Part shown: one piece after another, positions 22,641 to 31,435 of the stretch
Numbering within the stretch: position 1 is the first letter of the stretch
Layout of the letters: every line of letters starts with the position of its first letter
Assembly: GCA_023664735.1 (NCBI GenBank)
Contig: JAMPFB010000015.1
Location: 1 to 38,331 of the forward strand
Length of the DNA: 38,331 nt
Source of the DNA: Robinsoniella sp.
GTDB lineage: Bacteria > Bacillota > Clostridia > Lachnospirales > Lachnospiraceae
Direction of reading: 5' to 3'
Program-made: the position numbers and the translations under genes
The notes under the pieces: model-generated
What the model was told of the DNA's origin: nothing
Seen by the model: the letters and a program-made list of their open reading frames with translations, nothing else
Database searches by the model: none

Positions 22641-25366
22641 GGGCTGGTGTATTCTACCGTTAAATTCCCTACTTGATTATTTGTAACTGTGTATTGCCCA
22701 TTGGACTTTGTTTCTTTGAAGGACTTGGTGGATACGGTTGTTACCTTGTACTTCACTCCGTTATAGGTTATGTATTTCGGTATGGTTACGGATTTTGCGG
22801 TTGGGTCTGCGGAGCCATCGTAAGAGACGGTTGGGTTTTTGGGGTCGGTGCTGGTAACGGTGTATTTGCCGTTGGAGGTTGGGTCGGTTATTTGGGTGCC
22901 TTGAGAAACTGGAAATTGGGCTATGCTATTGCTGTCATCCGGTTTAGTAGATGAGGATTTTAGTATTCTTTTATAAGTCATTGGGGTGGAAAGACCTGTT
23001 AATGCATATTCCCTTATAGTACCGTTTTCGTCTTGCCAAATATATTTTTCATTACTTGGAAAGGAAATACAATACTTTAAATAACCAGGCACTATAACAA
23101 CTTGCAAATTATTACATCCCTCTAATTCACATCCCCAAGCTTTTATTTTTGAAATATCAAAATTACTAATATCCAGTTCTTTTAGTTTATTACATTCATA
23201 AAACATATAAGCCCAATCTGCCATGTTGCCCGTATCAAAATTTCTAAGCTCTAAATCAGTAACATTTCTGCATTCTGCAAACATCCATCCCATATCCATT
23301 ACTTTACTGGTATTAAAATTACTTACGTCTAAACTATTTAAACCACTACATTCATAAAACATGTATGACATATCCGTTACATTTTCTGTATTAAATTCAC
23401 TTAAATCTAGACTCTTTAACAAACAACAACCAGCAAACATATGCTCCATATTTATTACATTGTCCGTATTGAAATTTTTTAATTCTATACTTTCTAGATT
23501 TTTACAATATGCAAACATTCTACTCATATTTATTACATTTTCTGTATTGCATTCTGACAAATCTATGGATTTTAAATATTCACAACTTTCAAACATTTTA
23601 CTCATATTTGTAATATTACTTACACTTATTGTTGCCGTTTTAATAGACAACCTGTGATTTATCCAATCTGGAACACCAAAATAGTCTCCATTTCCGATAA
23701 CTGTAAGGTGTCCTGATGAACTAATACTCCATTCTAAATCACCATCTTTACCATTATAAAAAATCTTTTTCATAACTTTTTTATATGTCATCGAATAACC
23801 TAATCCGGCCATTACTTCTTCGCAAATTTCATTTCTTTCATTTATCCACTCATATTCAAATTCTGTATAAGGTAAATCGATTTCCATTGGGCAATTAGGA
23901 GGCATAATTATACTCATTAGACCATCTGAACTATAAAACATTTGCATTACTTCTGTATCCTCATTTATAATAAAACTACTCAAATTCAAAATTTCAATTT
24001 TATTGCAATCATAAAACATAGAACTCATATCAGTAACTTTTCTTGTGTTAAAGCTATTTAGTTCTAATTTCTCTAGATTTGTACATGAGTAAAACATATG
24101 AGCCATATCTTCTACATTTTCTGTATCAAAGCTACTGATATTCAATTCCTTTAATCCGTGACAACAATTAAACATAAAACGCATATTTTTTACCTTATTC
24201 GTTTTAAAATTACCTAAATCTAGCTCGTTAAGGTTTTCACAATATGAAAACATATTTTCCATGTTTATAACACTTTCTGTACTAACGCTTCCAAACTCAA
24301 TGCTTGATAAACTTTTACACTCCTCAAACATATATGACATATCTTCCACATTTTGTGTGTTAATATTCTTTAATAGTAGATTCTTCAAGCTGCTACAATT
24401 ACTAAAAATTGAATGCATATCTTTAACTTTTTCAGTATCAAACATACTAATATTCAAACTTGTCAAATTTTTACATCCAATGAACATTCCAGACATATCA
24501 ATTACTTGACTGGTATTAAAACTACTCACATTAAGATTCATTAAGCTACTACAATTCCCAAACATCCAACACATATCGGTGACTCTTTCTGTGTCAAAAT
24601 TCGTTACATCTAAGTTTGTTAAACTACTACAATCGCTAAACATACCTCGCATATCGGTAACTTTTTTAGTATTAAAATTATTTACATTAAGATTTTTTAA
24701 ACTACTACATCCCGAAAACATCATCTGCATACAGTTTACATTTATTGTATCAAAACTGCTTAAATCCAAACTTACTAATGCAGTGCAATTATAAAACATA
24801 CCCAACATATCCGTGACTTTTTCTGTTTTTAAATTACTTAAATCCACCTGCATTAAACTATCACAGTTTGAGAACATGTATCGTGTGCTCGTAATATTGT
24901 CTACATTTATTATTGCACTTGAAAATTCGTAATTAGTCCATTCGGGTGCATCAAATGAACCCTCCCATGAATCAATTGCATAATCACCACTTCCACTTAC
25001 AATTAGAATGCCATCTTCATCAATACTCCAATCCAAATCTCCATCTTTTCCACTATAAAGAATTGTCGCATTTCCTGCTCTCTGTATAGATTCAGAGGCA
25101 GGCTCTAGACCAGATTTTTTTATATTTACCTCTTTGCTATTTAAATTTGATTCAATGTGATTTCCCGATACCATATCTATTTCAAATCCATCAGATACAT
25201 TAATCTCTTTCAAATCAGCTTTCTTTATGTTGCTACCCAGAAGAGCCGCATTTACTTCTGTGCTATTCCATGATAGACCCGATAATACAACTATCAATAA
25301 CACAATTACCAGACTTTTTCTCCCCATTACATTTCTTATTTTTCTAATTCTTTGCTTCTCATTCAT
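22226..25366 (-). CDS. BspA-like secreted protein with DUF285 repeats and LRR_5 tail
   Basis: 1046 residues. A signal peptide ends near VNA|AL (residue about 40). Residues 100-490 and 540-740 each start with a YSGKDGDLDWSI-type domain (GDLEWSI in the second), then carry tandem repeats of about 25 residues of the form F-T-VTDM-MF-C-L-LDLS (DUF285). About 14 units are in the first block and 7 in the second. Residues 780-890 hold two short beta modules (GKYTVTSTDPKNPTV, NGQYTVTNNQVGNL). The LRR_5 tail is shared with three neighbours. The ATG at 25366 lies ten bases after AAGGGG; an upstream TTG is less likely. No anchor motif is seen. Proteins of this type bind host or bacterial partners. The repeat half is AT-rich and the tail is not, giving a mosaic look. 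Confidence 0.85.
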   Translation of the reverse strand: MNEKQRIRKIRNVMGRKSLVIVLLIVVLSGLSWNSTEVNAALLGSNIKKADLKEINVSDGFEIDMVSGNHIESNLNSKEVNIKKSGLEPASESIQRAGNATILYSGKDGDLDWSIDEDGILIVSGSGDYAIDSWEGSFDAPEWTNYEFSSAIINVDNITSTRYMFSNCDSLMQVDLSNLKTEKVTDMLGMFYNCTALVSLDLSSFDTINVNCMQMMFSGCSSLKNLNVNNFNTKKVTDMRGMFSDCSSLTNLDVTNFDTERVTDMCWMFGNCSSLMNLNVSSFNTSQVIDMSGMFIGCKNLTSLNISMFDTEKVKDMHSIFSNCSSLKNLLLKNINTQNVEDMSYMFEECKSLSSIEFGSVSTESVINMENMFSYCENLNELDLGNFKTNKVKNMRFMFNCCHGLKELNISSFDTENVEDMAHMFYSCTNLEKLELNSFNTRKVTDMSSMFYDCNKIEILNLSSFIINEDTEVMQMFYSSDGLMSIIMPPNCPMEIDLPYTEFEYEWINERNEICEEVMAGLGYSMTYKKVMKKIFYNGKDGDLEWSISSSGHLTVIGNGDYFGVPDWINHRLSIKTATISVSNITNMSKMFESCEYLKSIDLSECNTENVINMSRMFAYCKNLESIELKNFNTDNVINMEHMFAGCCLLKSLDLSEFNTENVTDMSYMFYECSGLNSLDVSNFNTSKVMDMGWMFAECRNVTDLELRNFDTGNMADWAYMFYECNKLKELDISNFDISKIKAWGCELEGCNNLQVVIVPGYLKYCISFPSNEKYIWQDENGTIREYALTGLSTPMTYKRILKSSSTKPDDSNSIAQFPVSQGTQITDPTSNGKYTVTSTDPKNPTVSYDGSADPTAKSVTIPKYITYNGVKYKVTTVSTKSFKETKSNGQYTVTNNQVGNLTVEYTSPTSAKKKTITIPEYVTYQGVKYKVTSVSAKSFKGNKKLTTIKIASSITKIGDSAFEGCTSLKTVIIGTGLKTIGKNAFKNCTKLKTLTIKSSKLKTIGKNAFKNIYAKCKIKVPAKKVKAYQKLMKKKGQAATVKVVK

Positions 25367-25443
25367 ATCTGACAATCCCCTTTTATCTTGTTTTCTATGA
25401 TTAAATTTTATAGTCCTTCATAGAAATAAGTATGTTTATCTAC

Positions 25444-27261
25444 TTATTTATTAATTTTTACTGTAGCTTTCTGTCCCTTATTCTTTATCAATTTTGTATA
25501 TGCTTTTACCTTTTTGGCAGGGACTTTGATTTTACACTTTGTATAAATACCTTTAAAAGCATTTTTGCCAACGGTCTTTAGCTTGTTGCTTTTGATAGTA
25601 AGAGTTTCTAGCTTCTTGCAATTTTTAAAGGCATTTTTGCCAATGGTTTTTAAGCCTATTCCGATGGTTACGGTTTTTAATCTGATGCAGCCTTCAAAAG
25701 CACTATCACCGATTTTAACAACGCTGGAAGCTATTTTTACAGCAGCCAGCTTTTTATTTCCTTTGAAGCATTTAGCTGACACACCAGTTACTTTGTATTT
25801 CACTCCCTGATAAGTAATGTATTCGGGGATGGTGATTGTTTTTTTGCTTTTACTGATTGTCCCGGTGTATTCTACAGTTGGAGTTCCTGAATTGATATTT
25901 GTTACCTTATAGGTTCCTGCAGAATTCTTATCTGCAATTTTAGAACCATTCTTAACTTGCGATTCTGTATCCGCCTTTTGGGGTACTGTGTCAACCTTTG
26001 GAGTTATTATTATGGCAATGTCTACTGTTTTTGTGATAGCCCCCTCGGTATAGGATATTGTTAATATTTTTCTGCCAGAGGTATTTATATTAATGGTTTT
26101 AACATTGGTGGTATAGGAGCCTGCCGGAAGTACTTTGCTGGAATTTTCATAGACAGCCGTTACCGTCAGGTCATCCAAATTTAAGGCTTCGCCTTGTATA
26201 TATTCGATTTTCACTTTAACAGCCTGCAAATCCTTTAAAATCTCTATCCTACTGTCTGCACCGCCATTTCCTCCTTCACCGCTTGTTCCGTCATCTGTTG
26301 TAAACCACATATCAGATGAAAGCTTTATATGCAAAGAAGGACATACACCACCATCGCTATTAATGGCGTTATAGCCATATCGATTTAGCCACCCGTAATA
26401 ATTTGCATTTGCAGAATAGTTTCGAAAAAAGCCGGGCGAACGCAGCCACCACCAGCAGTTACCTTCATAACCACTGCTACTGCTTTGCAATGTACCTCTT
26501 GCATTTGCGTAGTCACTTGCTTTCATTCTCCGACTTATGGAGGAAGTGTCACCATCACTGCAGAATCCATATTTTTCATCCGTGACTTCGCTAATAGAAA
26601 GTAGGTAAATCTTATCATTTGTGGCGTTCCCACCCTCTGTTCCATATTCCTGATTATTTTCGTTTACTACGTTCATTGCTACAATGGCACTCTGTTCATT
26701 GCTACTAAAAGCGGTGTTATAAAAACTATTATTTAACCAGCTCCGAAGGGTGCTGGTTTCCCATGTGACATTTGCAGCTTCCTCATTATAGCTTTTGCAG
26801 TCAATAGCTTTATCTGCTGCCACGAACAGGGTATTCCCATCATTTCGTAGCACCCTCCACTTTATCCGTTCCCACTTAAAGTAACGATAACCGTTGCCCG
26901 TTGATACATTATCAAAATATCCATCATAGTTTGTGTTATTCTTACTAATCCTGCGATACTTTGTTCCATTTATCCACACATCTATTCCCGCATCCGCTGC
27001 TGTCCCGGATGCAGCAATGGCATTTTCTATGGCAACTATGGCTGCGGCATCCGTTACTTCACTTTGCGGATAGCTTCCAAAGTATACATAACTAAAATCT
27101 GTATAGTCTGTACTTCCATTCTGCTTTGTACAGTGATGGACTGGATTTGCCAAAGTCCTCTCCGGAACTTTTGCAAGTACAAGATTTCCCTGTTCTGCTG
27201 TTATTATGCATGTCATTAAAAGCAATGCAAAAAAACGCATAAAACTTGTTTCTCTTTTCAT
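25444..27261 (-). CDS. secreted protein with one DUF6273 domain, Ig-like domain and LRR_5 tail
   Basis: 605 residues. A signal peptide ends near VLA|KV (residue about 30). One DUF6273 domain (about 45-310) has YFGSYPQSEV, VWINGTKYRRISKNN, RYFKWERIKWRVLRNDG, YLLSISEV and CWWWLRSPG. A group 3 Ig-like domain (about 340-420, LNLDDLTVTAVYEN) and the LRR_5 tail (from about 437) follow. It is a shorter relative of the protein at 18655-21486. The ATG at 27261 has GGAG eight bases upstream; an in-frame GTG at 27288 lacks a site. Probably a surface or secreted binding protein; the ligand is unknown. The gap to the upstream thioredoxin-like gene is 30 bases. Confidence 0.85.
   Translation of the reverse strand: MKRETSFMRFFALLLMTCIITAEQGNLVLAKVPERTLANPVHHCTKQNGSTDYTDFSYVYFGSYPQSEVTDAAAIVAIENAIAASGTAADAGIDVWINGTKYRRISKNNTNYDGYFDNVSTGNGYRYFKWERIKWRVLRNDGNTLFVAADKAIDCKSYNEEAANVTWETSTLRSWLNNSFYNTAFSSNEQSAIVAMNVVNENNQEYGTEGGNATNDKIYLLSISEVTDEKYGFCSDGDTSSISRRMKASDYANARGTLQSSSSGYEGNCWWWLRSPGFFRNYSANANYYGWLNRYGYNAINSDGGVCPSLHIKLSSDMWFTTDDGTSGEGGNGGADSRIEILKDLQAVKVKIEYIQGEALNLDDLTVTAVYENSSKVLPAGSYTTNVKTININTSGRKILTISYTEGAITKTVDIAIIITPKVDTVPQKADTESQVKNGSKIADKNSAGTYKVTNINSGTPTVEYTGTISKSKKTITIPEYITYQGVKYKVTGVSAKCFKGNKKLAAVKIASSVVKIGDSAFEGCIRLKTVTIGIGLKTIGKNAFKNCKKLETLTIKSNKLKTVGKNAFKGIYTKCKIKVPAKKVKAYTKLIKNKGQKATVKINK
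26351..26432 (-). other. putative variable region in the third DUF6273 domain
   Basis: Codons after the SPG codons are dominated by AAY and TAY (Asn and Tyr), with fixed Gly, Arg and Ala codons in the same order as in the two other copies. Here the fixed codons have also drifted (CTA for GTC, CGA for CGG), so this copy either used a different template or is older. Confidence 0.4.
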
Positions 27262-27291
27262 CTCGTTTTCTCCATCTTTTAATCCCACATT

Positions 27292-28854
27292 TTATTTGCT
27301 AATTTTTACAGTAGGTTTTTGTCCCTTTTTCTTCATCAGTTTTGTGTATGCCTTTACCTTTTTAGCAGGAACCTTAATTTTGCACTTTGCACTAATGTCT
27401 TTGAACGCATTTTTCCCTACTGATTTCAGCTTAGTACTCTTAATTGTAATTTTCTTTAACTTCTTACAATTTTTAAAAGCATTTTTACCAATGGTTTTTA
27501 AGCCTTTTCCAATGGTTACACTCTTTAAGCTTGTACAACCCTCAAAGATACTATCCCCTATCTTAGTAACATTTGAAGCAATACGAATAGTTGTCAGCTT
27601 TTTATTTCCCTTAAAGGATTTAGCTGAAACACTTGTTACTTTATATTTCACATTTTTATAAGAAACATATTCCGGAACGGAAACGGACTTTTTCTTTTTA
27701 TTGGTAGTACTGACATAAGTTACGGTAGGATTGTCTGCATCCGAATCAGTTACTACATAATTTCCAGCAGTGTCTGCATCTGTGATTTTAGTGCCTTTTG
27801 CTTCTGGCATTGGGGTATTGTTCTGTGGGCTTTCTTTCTTTAAAATCTGAAAAGCCACAGTCTTGTTTCCTGTATAATTGCCCATACCTGTTATTTGAAT
27901 AGTAGCCGTACCAGCATTTATGTTATTGAAATAGCTTAAGGTATAGTCCACTTCTTCTTGCAAGGTGGTGTAATTATCCATCAAAATTATTTGGGGTCTC
28001 AAGGGCTGTCCGGTATAATCCTGATCCTGAATATCATCCACGTATAAATTACTTATACTTTTGGGCTGAATAATAAAAGATATCCTTTTACTACCCTTCA
28101 TATATCCCATTCCAGTAACAACCGCATAGCCGGTTCCTGCATTTATATTGTTTTCATAGCTAACTGTATAATGATTGCCTTCTGTAAGAATCAATTGATA
28201 CCATTCTTTTTTTACAACAACCCGGGGCGTCTGGGCTTTGCCTGTATAAATCATGGTATTTTCATCTAAAAGGAAAATATTTATATTTTCTCCGTTTATG
28301 GAATAATCAAGATTCGCATAATCATCTACCATATCTGCGATTTTGTCTGTATTTAAATAACCTTCAGAGCTATAGCGGATATTTCCATCCGGGTCCAAAA
28401 GAAAGAAAAGGGGTGTCGCTACTTCACTCCCTGTTCCGCCCGTTCTATAATAGCATTCAAATGCTATCGGAGACATAGAAGAACCATAGCAGAATCTTAT
28501 TCCTTCATAGCCATAATTGCTTTTAAATTCTTTTGTACTGTCTTCCGTTCCATTAAGCAGACCTAATACAATATTTATATTTTCATTTGGAAACCAATCA
28601 CTTTTTCCAATCCCGTTAATCATAGCCTTAAAATAGCTGCAGTAATCCGTGGAAAACATTAAAATTGTAGTTTTGCCTTTTAGACTTTCATTTGTTACTG
28701 TATTTCCATCTGTATCAGTAAATGAAAAAGATGGACAGGCTACATTACAGGCTGTTTCTGCCTTTACCGTTTTAGGCATTGCGCATAGGCACAACAGTAC
28801 TCCAAATAAAATTGATATCACTTTACTTTTTGGGCTTTTAATTTTTTGCTGCAT
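27292..28854 (-). CDS. secreted thioredoxin-like protein with Ig-like repeats and LRR_5 tail
   Basis: 520 residues. A signal peptide ends near VKA|ET (residue about 32). Residues 35-175 read as a thioredoxin/AhpC-like fold (SLKGKTTILMFSTDYCSYF, then PLFFLLDPDGNIRYSSEGYL). The active-site position is CSYF: only one Cys of the usual CxxC is present, so a normal disulfide reductase is unlikely. Two repeats follow near 195-335, each with YTG..QTPR/LRPQ, L.EG..YT.SY.NNINAGT and GMG.Y.G, an Ig-like unit common in Lachnospiraceae. The C-terminal LRR_5 module is the same family as its three downstream neighbours. AAAGGA precedes the ATG by nine bases. Its role could be redox protection or adhesion; I cannot decide. 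Confidence 0.8.
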   Translation of the reverse strand: MQQKIKSPKSKVISILFGVLLCLCAMPKTVKAETACNVACPSFSFTDTDGNTVTNESLKGKTTILMFSTDYCSYFKAMINGIGKSDWFPNENINIVLGLLNGTEDSTKEFKSNYGYEGIRFCYGSSMSPIAFECYYRTGGTGSEVATPLFFLLDPDGNIRYSSEGYLNTDKIADMVDDYANLDYSINGENINIFLLDENTMIYTGKAQTPRVVVKKEWYQLILTEGNHYTVSYENNINAGTGYAVVTGMGYMKGSKRISFIIQPKSISNLYVDDIQDQDYTGQPLRPQIILMDNYTTLQEEVDYTLSYFNNINAGTATIQITGMGNYTGNKTVAFQILKKESPQNNTPMPEAKGTKITDADTAGNYVVTDSDADNPTVTYVSTTNKKKKSVSVPEYVSYKNVKYKVTSVSAKSFKGNKKLTTIRIASNVTKIGDSIFEGCTSLKSVTIGKGLKTIGKNAFKNCKKLKKITIKSTKLKSVGKNAFKDISAKCKIKVPAKKVKAYTKLMKKKGQKPTVKISK

Positions 28855-28904
28855 TTTATTTTTCCTTTCATAATTTACAGATTAGTAATATTTTTAATTT
28901 CCTT

Positions 28905-29630
28905 TTACTCCATCCAAACCCCAACAGCCGAATAATTATCCATATTCTTTCCAGCTCCGTTTTTCAACACAATTTGTTCTAAAGCCTTAATCCATTCTTC
29001 TGGGGACTTTGCTATTTTTAACTGTTTTTCCATATCCTTCTCCATCACCAGCTCCCAAAATCCATCCGAGCAAAGTAGAAACTGCCTGTTTTCTTTTTTT
29101 TCCATAATCGGGCTGATTTCAAATACCGGCTTGTCATATTCCATTCCCAATACTTTTAACAAACGGTTTCTATCTTCGTGAAAACGAATTTGTTTTTCTT
29201 TAATTTCCTTTGTCAGTGCAAGCATCTGTGGTACGCTGTGATCTATGGTACGCATTTTCAGCTTTTTCTTACGGAAATAGTATAGTCTGGAATCTCCGGA
29301 AAAGCCCCATTGTACATAATTCCCATCCACAATCAGGCAGACAACTGTGGTCTTCATCCCCATAGGGCAGTTCTCTTCTCTCTGCTCCTTTAATAATGCT
29401 TCCTGAGCATGTTGCAGGCTTGTTTTTAAAAAACTGTCCCGTTCATAATTTTCCATAAAATCCCTGAAAACAGACTGCACTACAAGATTGGAAGCCACTT
29501 CTCCTTTACCATGTCCTCCCAATCCATCTGCCAGAACAAAACAGTAACGTCCATTATATTCACATGCTTTCACCGCATCTTCGTTATGGTCTCTTCCGCC
29601 TTTATCTGTGACTGTATGCCAAGTAATCAT
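28905..29630 (-). CDS. PP2C-family protein serine/threonine phosphatase, second copy
   Basis: A 241-residue PPM phosphatase. The motifs are VTDKGGRDHNEDAV near residue 8, FVLADGLGGHGKGEVAS, GMKTTVVCLIV, FSGDSRLYYF, LLCSDGFWELV and DNYSAVGVWM. It is the expected antagonist of the kinase encoded 38 bases upstream (29669-31423). The usual Asn in the last motif is kept (DNYS). It differs clearly from the PP2C at 3771-4583, so the two are not a recent duplication and may serve the two kinases separately. Confidence 0.92.
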   Translation of the reverse strand: MITWHTVTDKGGRDHNEDAVKACEYNGRYCFVLADGLGGHGKGEVASNLVVQSVFRDFMENYERDSFLKTSLQHAQEALLKEQREENCPMGMKTTVVCLIVDGNYVQWGFSGDSRLYYFRKKKLKMRTIDHSVPQMLALTKEIKEKQIRFHEDRNRLLKVLGMEYDKPVFEISPIMEKKENRQFLLCSDGFWELVMEKDMEKQLKIAKSPEEWIKALEQIVLKNGAGKNMDNYSAVGVWME

Positions 29631-29668
29631 AAAAATTTATTCCTTATTCCAATTTTGCTAAAATATTA

Positions 29669-31423
29669 TTACCACTCCAAATCAAATTCCTCTTGCCAGC
29701 CTTCATCTTCCAATGAAAGTGGTTCACTAAGTTTATTTGACTCCTGTGGATTTGTTTCTGTCTTTGGTTCCTCCGGTTTTGTTGATTGCGTTGGTGCCTT
29801 AGGCGCTGTAGGTGTTTGTACATTGTTAGATTTTTTAGGTGCGATCTTTTTTTCTTCTTTCTTGCTTACATAAATGGTTATTGTAGTACCCTTTTTTACA
29901 GTTGCTCCGGCTTCCGTTTCCTGTCGAATAACCTTACCTGCTTCTACAGTATTGCTGGCTTCATATTTTACTTCTGCAATAAGGCCTGCTGCTTCCAACA
30001 AGCTGACTGCTTCATCTTCTGATTTATATTGTATATCCGGCACTGTTGTTTCATCTTCTGCCATAGCCGGCGCTTCTTCAAAATCCTCTTTGGCGCCGCC
30101 ACTAACCGTCACTTCTACAATAGTCCCTTCTTCTACTACACTTCCTGCATGCAAGGATTGGAGCAAAACCTTATCCTTCGGTATCTCTGCCGAATATTCC
30201 TTATTGGTAATTACAAACACCAAGGATTGCTCTTCTACTTCCTTTTGCGCCACATCCAAATCTGTATTTACAATATTAGGAACTCGGGTCTGCCCTTCCT
30301 TTAGGTCATAACTGCTCCAGCCTGCAACCGCAACATTAAATTGCCCTTTTGCAATCATTACCATGACTACGGTTACAGCCGCCGTTAAAACAAATCCTAC
30401 AACTTTAATTCCCATCGGCCATTTTCCGATATCCGTTTTCTTTGTTTTTACGGAAGTCCTCTTTACTGTTTTCGCAGATAATTCATCATAAAATGCCTTT
30501 GCAGATTTAGGTCTCCCTTCAATTGGTACATTTAGGCCATTCATAATAGCATTTTCCAGACTTTTATCAATTTTAATTCCGCATTTGGAGGGTGGAAGCA
30601 ATTCATCCTTGACTGCCCTTTCCATGGAATCCTTTGGAGTAGAACCCGTTATCATCTTATAAAGCGTAGCTGCTACTCCATACACATCTGTCCATGGGCC
30701 CTGTTCTCCTCTGCTCCGATATTGTTCAATAGGTGCATAGCCTTGTTTGATAATAACAGAAAGGCTTTTGCTATGAGATGTTGTAGCATACCGGGCTGCG
30801 CCAAAATCAATCAGCTTTACTTTTCCCTCTTCCGTCAGAAAAATATTATCCGGAGAAATGTCCCTGTGCAATATGCCTGCCTGATGTACGGTTTCCAAAG
30901 CCTTCAAGACAGATAAGCTTATGGAAACAGCCCTTTCAGGTTCTATTTTTCCTTGTTCTTTTAAAACTTCCTGCACCGTCTTTCCACACAGGTATTCCAT
31001 GACAATGTAAGAAGTATTGTTTTCATCAAAACAGTCAAAGATGGATACAATTTGGCTTTGATTTTGAAATTTAGCAAGCTTCTTTGCTTCATCTACGAAC
31101 CGTTTTTGTCCCGCTAAAAATTGTTCTTTTTTATCACCTGTATAAATGGTTACTTGCGCCTGCGTCGGCACTCTGGTAGAAAATTCATTTGGAAGGTATT
31201 CTTTGATTGCAACCCTCTGGGATAAAACGGTATCATATGCCAAGTAAGTAATTCCAAAGCCTCCTATCCCCAATACTCTTCCGATTATGTATCTTCCTGC
31301 CAGAGAAAATCCTTGATTTAGACAGTTGCTTCCTACCCTTTCCTGCCTATTATCATAGCCGCAATTAGGACAAATATCGTTTCCCTCATAAAGATAAAAA
31401 CAATTGCCACAATGTCTCTCCAT
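29669..31423 (-). CDS. PASTA-domain Ser/Thr kinase with N-terminal zinc ribbon
   Basis: 584 residues. An N-terminal zinc ribbon (Cys 5, 8, 18 and 21) is followed by a kinase domain: VLGIGGFGITYLAYD, VAIKEYLP, ILHRDISPDNIFL, LIDFGAARYA and the activation-loop region GYAPIEQYRS. A membrane helix lies near residues 338-358 (VGFVLTAAVTVVMVMIA). Two extracellular PASTA units follow: VPNIVNTDLDVAQKEVEEQ and VPDIQYKSEDEAVSLLEAAG. The tail is rich in Pro, Thr and Glu. PASTA kinases sense muropeptides or lipid II in known cases (PrkC, Stk). Both kinases in this window have Ser instead of Lys after the catalytic Asp (HRDISPDN). The gene follows the fibronectin-like gene by 12 bases. Confidence 0.93.
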   Translation of the reverse strand: MERHCGNCFYLYEGNDICPNCGYDNRQERVGSNCLNQGFSLAGRYIIGRVLGIGGFGITYLAYDTVLSQRVAIKEYLPNEFSTRVPTQAQVTIYTGDKKEQFLAGQKRFVDEAKKLAKFQNQSQIVSIFDCFDENNTSYIVMEYLCGKTVQEVLKEQGKIEPERAVSISLSVLKALETVHQAGILHRDISPDNIFLTEEGKVKLIDFGAARYATTSHSKSLSVIIKQGYAPIEQYRSRGEQGPWTDVYGVAATLYKMITGSTPKDSMERAVKDELLPPSKCGIKIDKSLENAIMNGLNVPIEGRPKSAKAFYDELSAKTVKRTSVKTKKTDIGKWPMGIKVVGFVLTAAVTVVMVMIAKGQFNVAVAGWSSYDLKEGQTRVPNIVNTDLDVAQKEVEEQSLVFVITNKEYSAEIPKDKVLLQSLHAGSVVEEGTIVEVTVSGGAKEDFEEAPAMAEDETTVPDIQYKSEDEAVSLLEAAGLIAEVKYEASNTVEAGKVIRQETEAGATVKKGTTITIYVSKKEEKKIAPKKSNNVQTPTAPKAPTQSTKPEEPKTETNPQESNKLSEPLSLEDEGWQEEFDLEW

Positions 31424-31435
31424 ATATATGCCCCC

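Noticed and set aside
22347-22954. Plus-strand frames opposite the shared LRR_5 tails (also at 18776, 25565 and 27206)
   Set aside because: They recur only because the tails are paralogous; they are shadows of the conserved tail sequence.
22226-25366. Regular DNA periodicity suggesting a CRISPR or tandem array
   Set aside because: The periodicity of about 75 bases is the coding repeat of DUF285 units; repeats are degenerate at DNA level, remain in frame and have no unique spacers.
29874-30311. Plus-strand frame opposite the PASTA kinase
   Set aside because: It is a Ser/Thr-rich shadow of the PASTA and linker codons with no support of its own.
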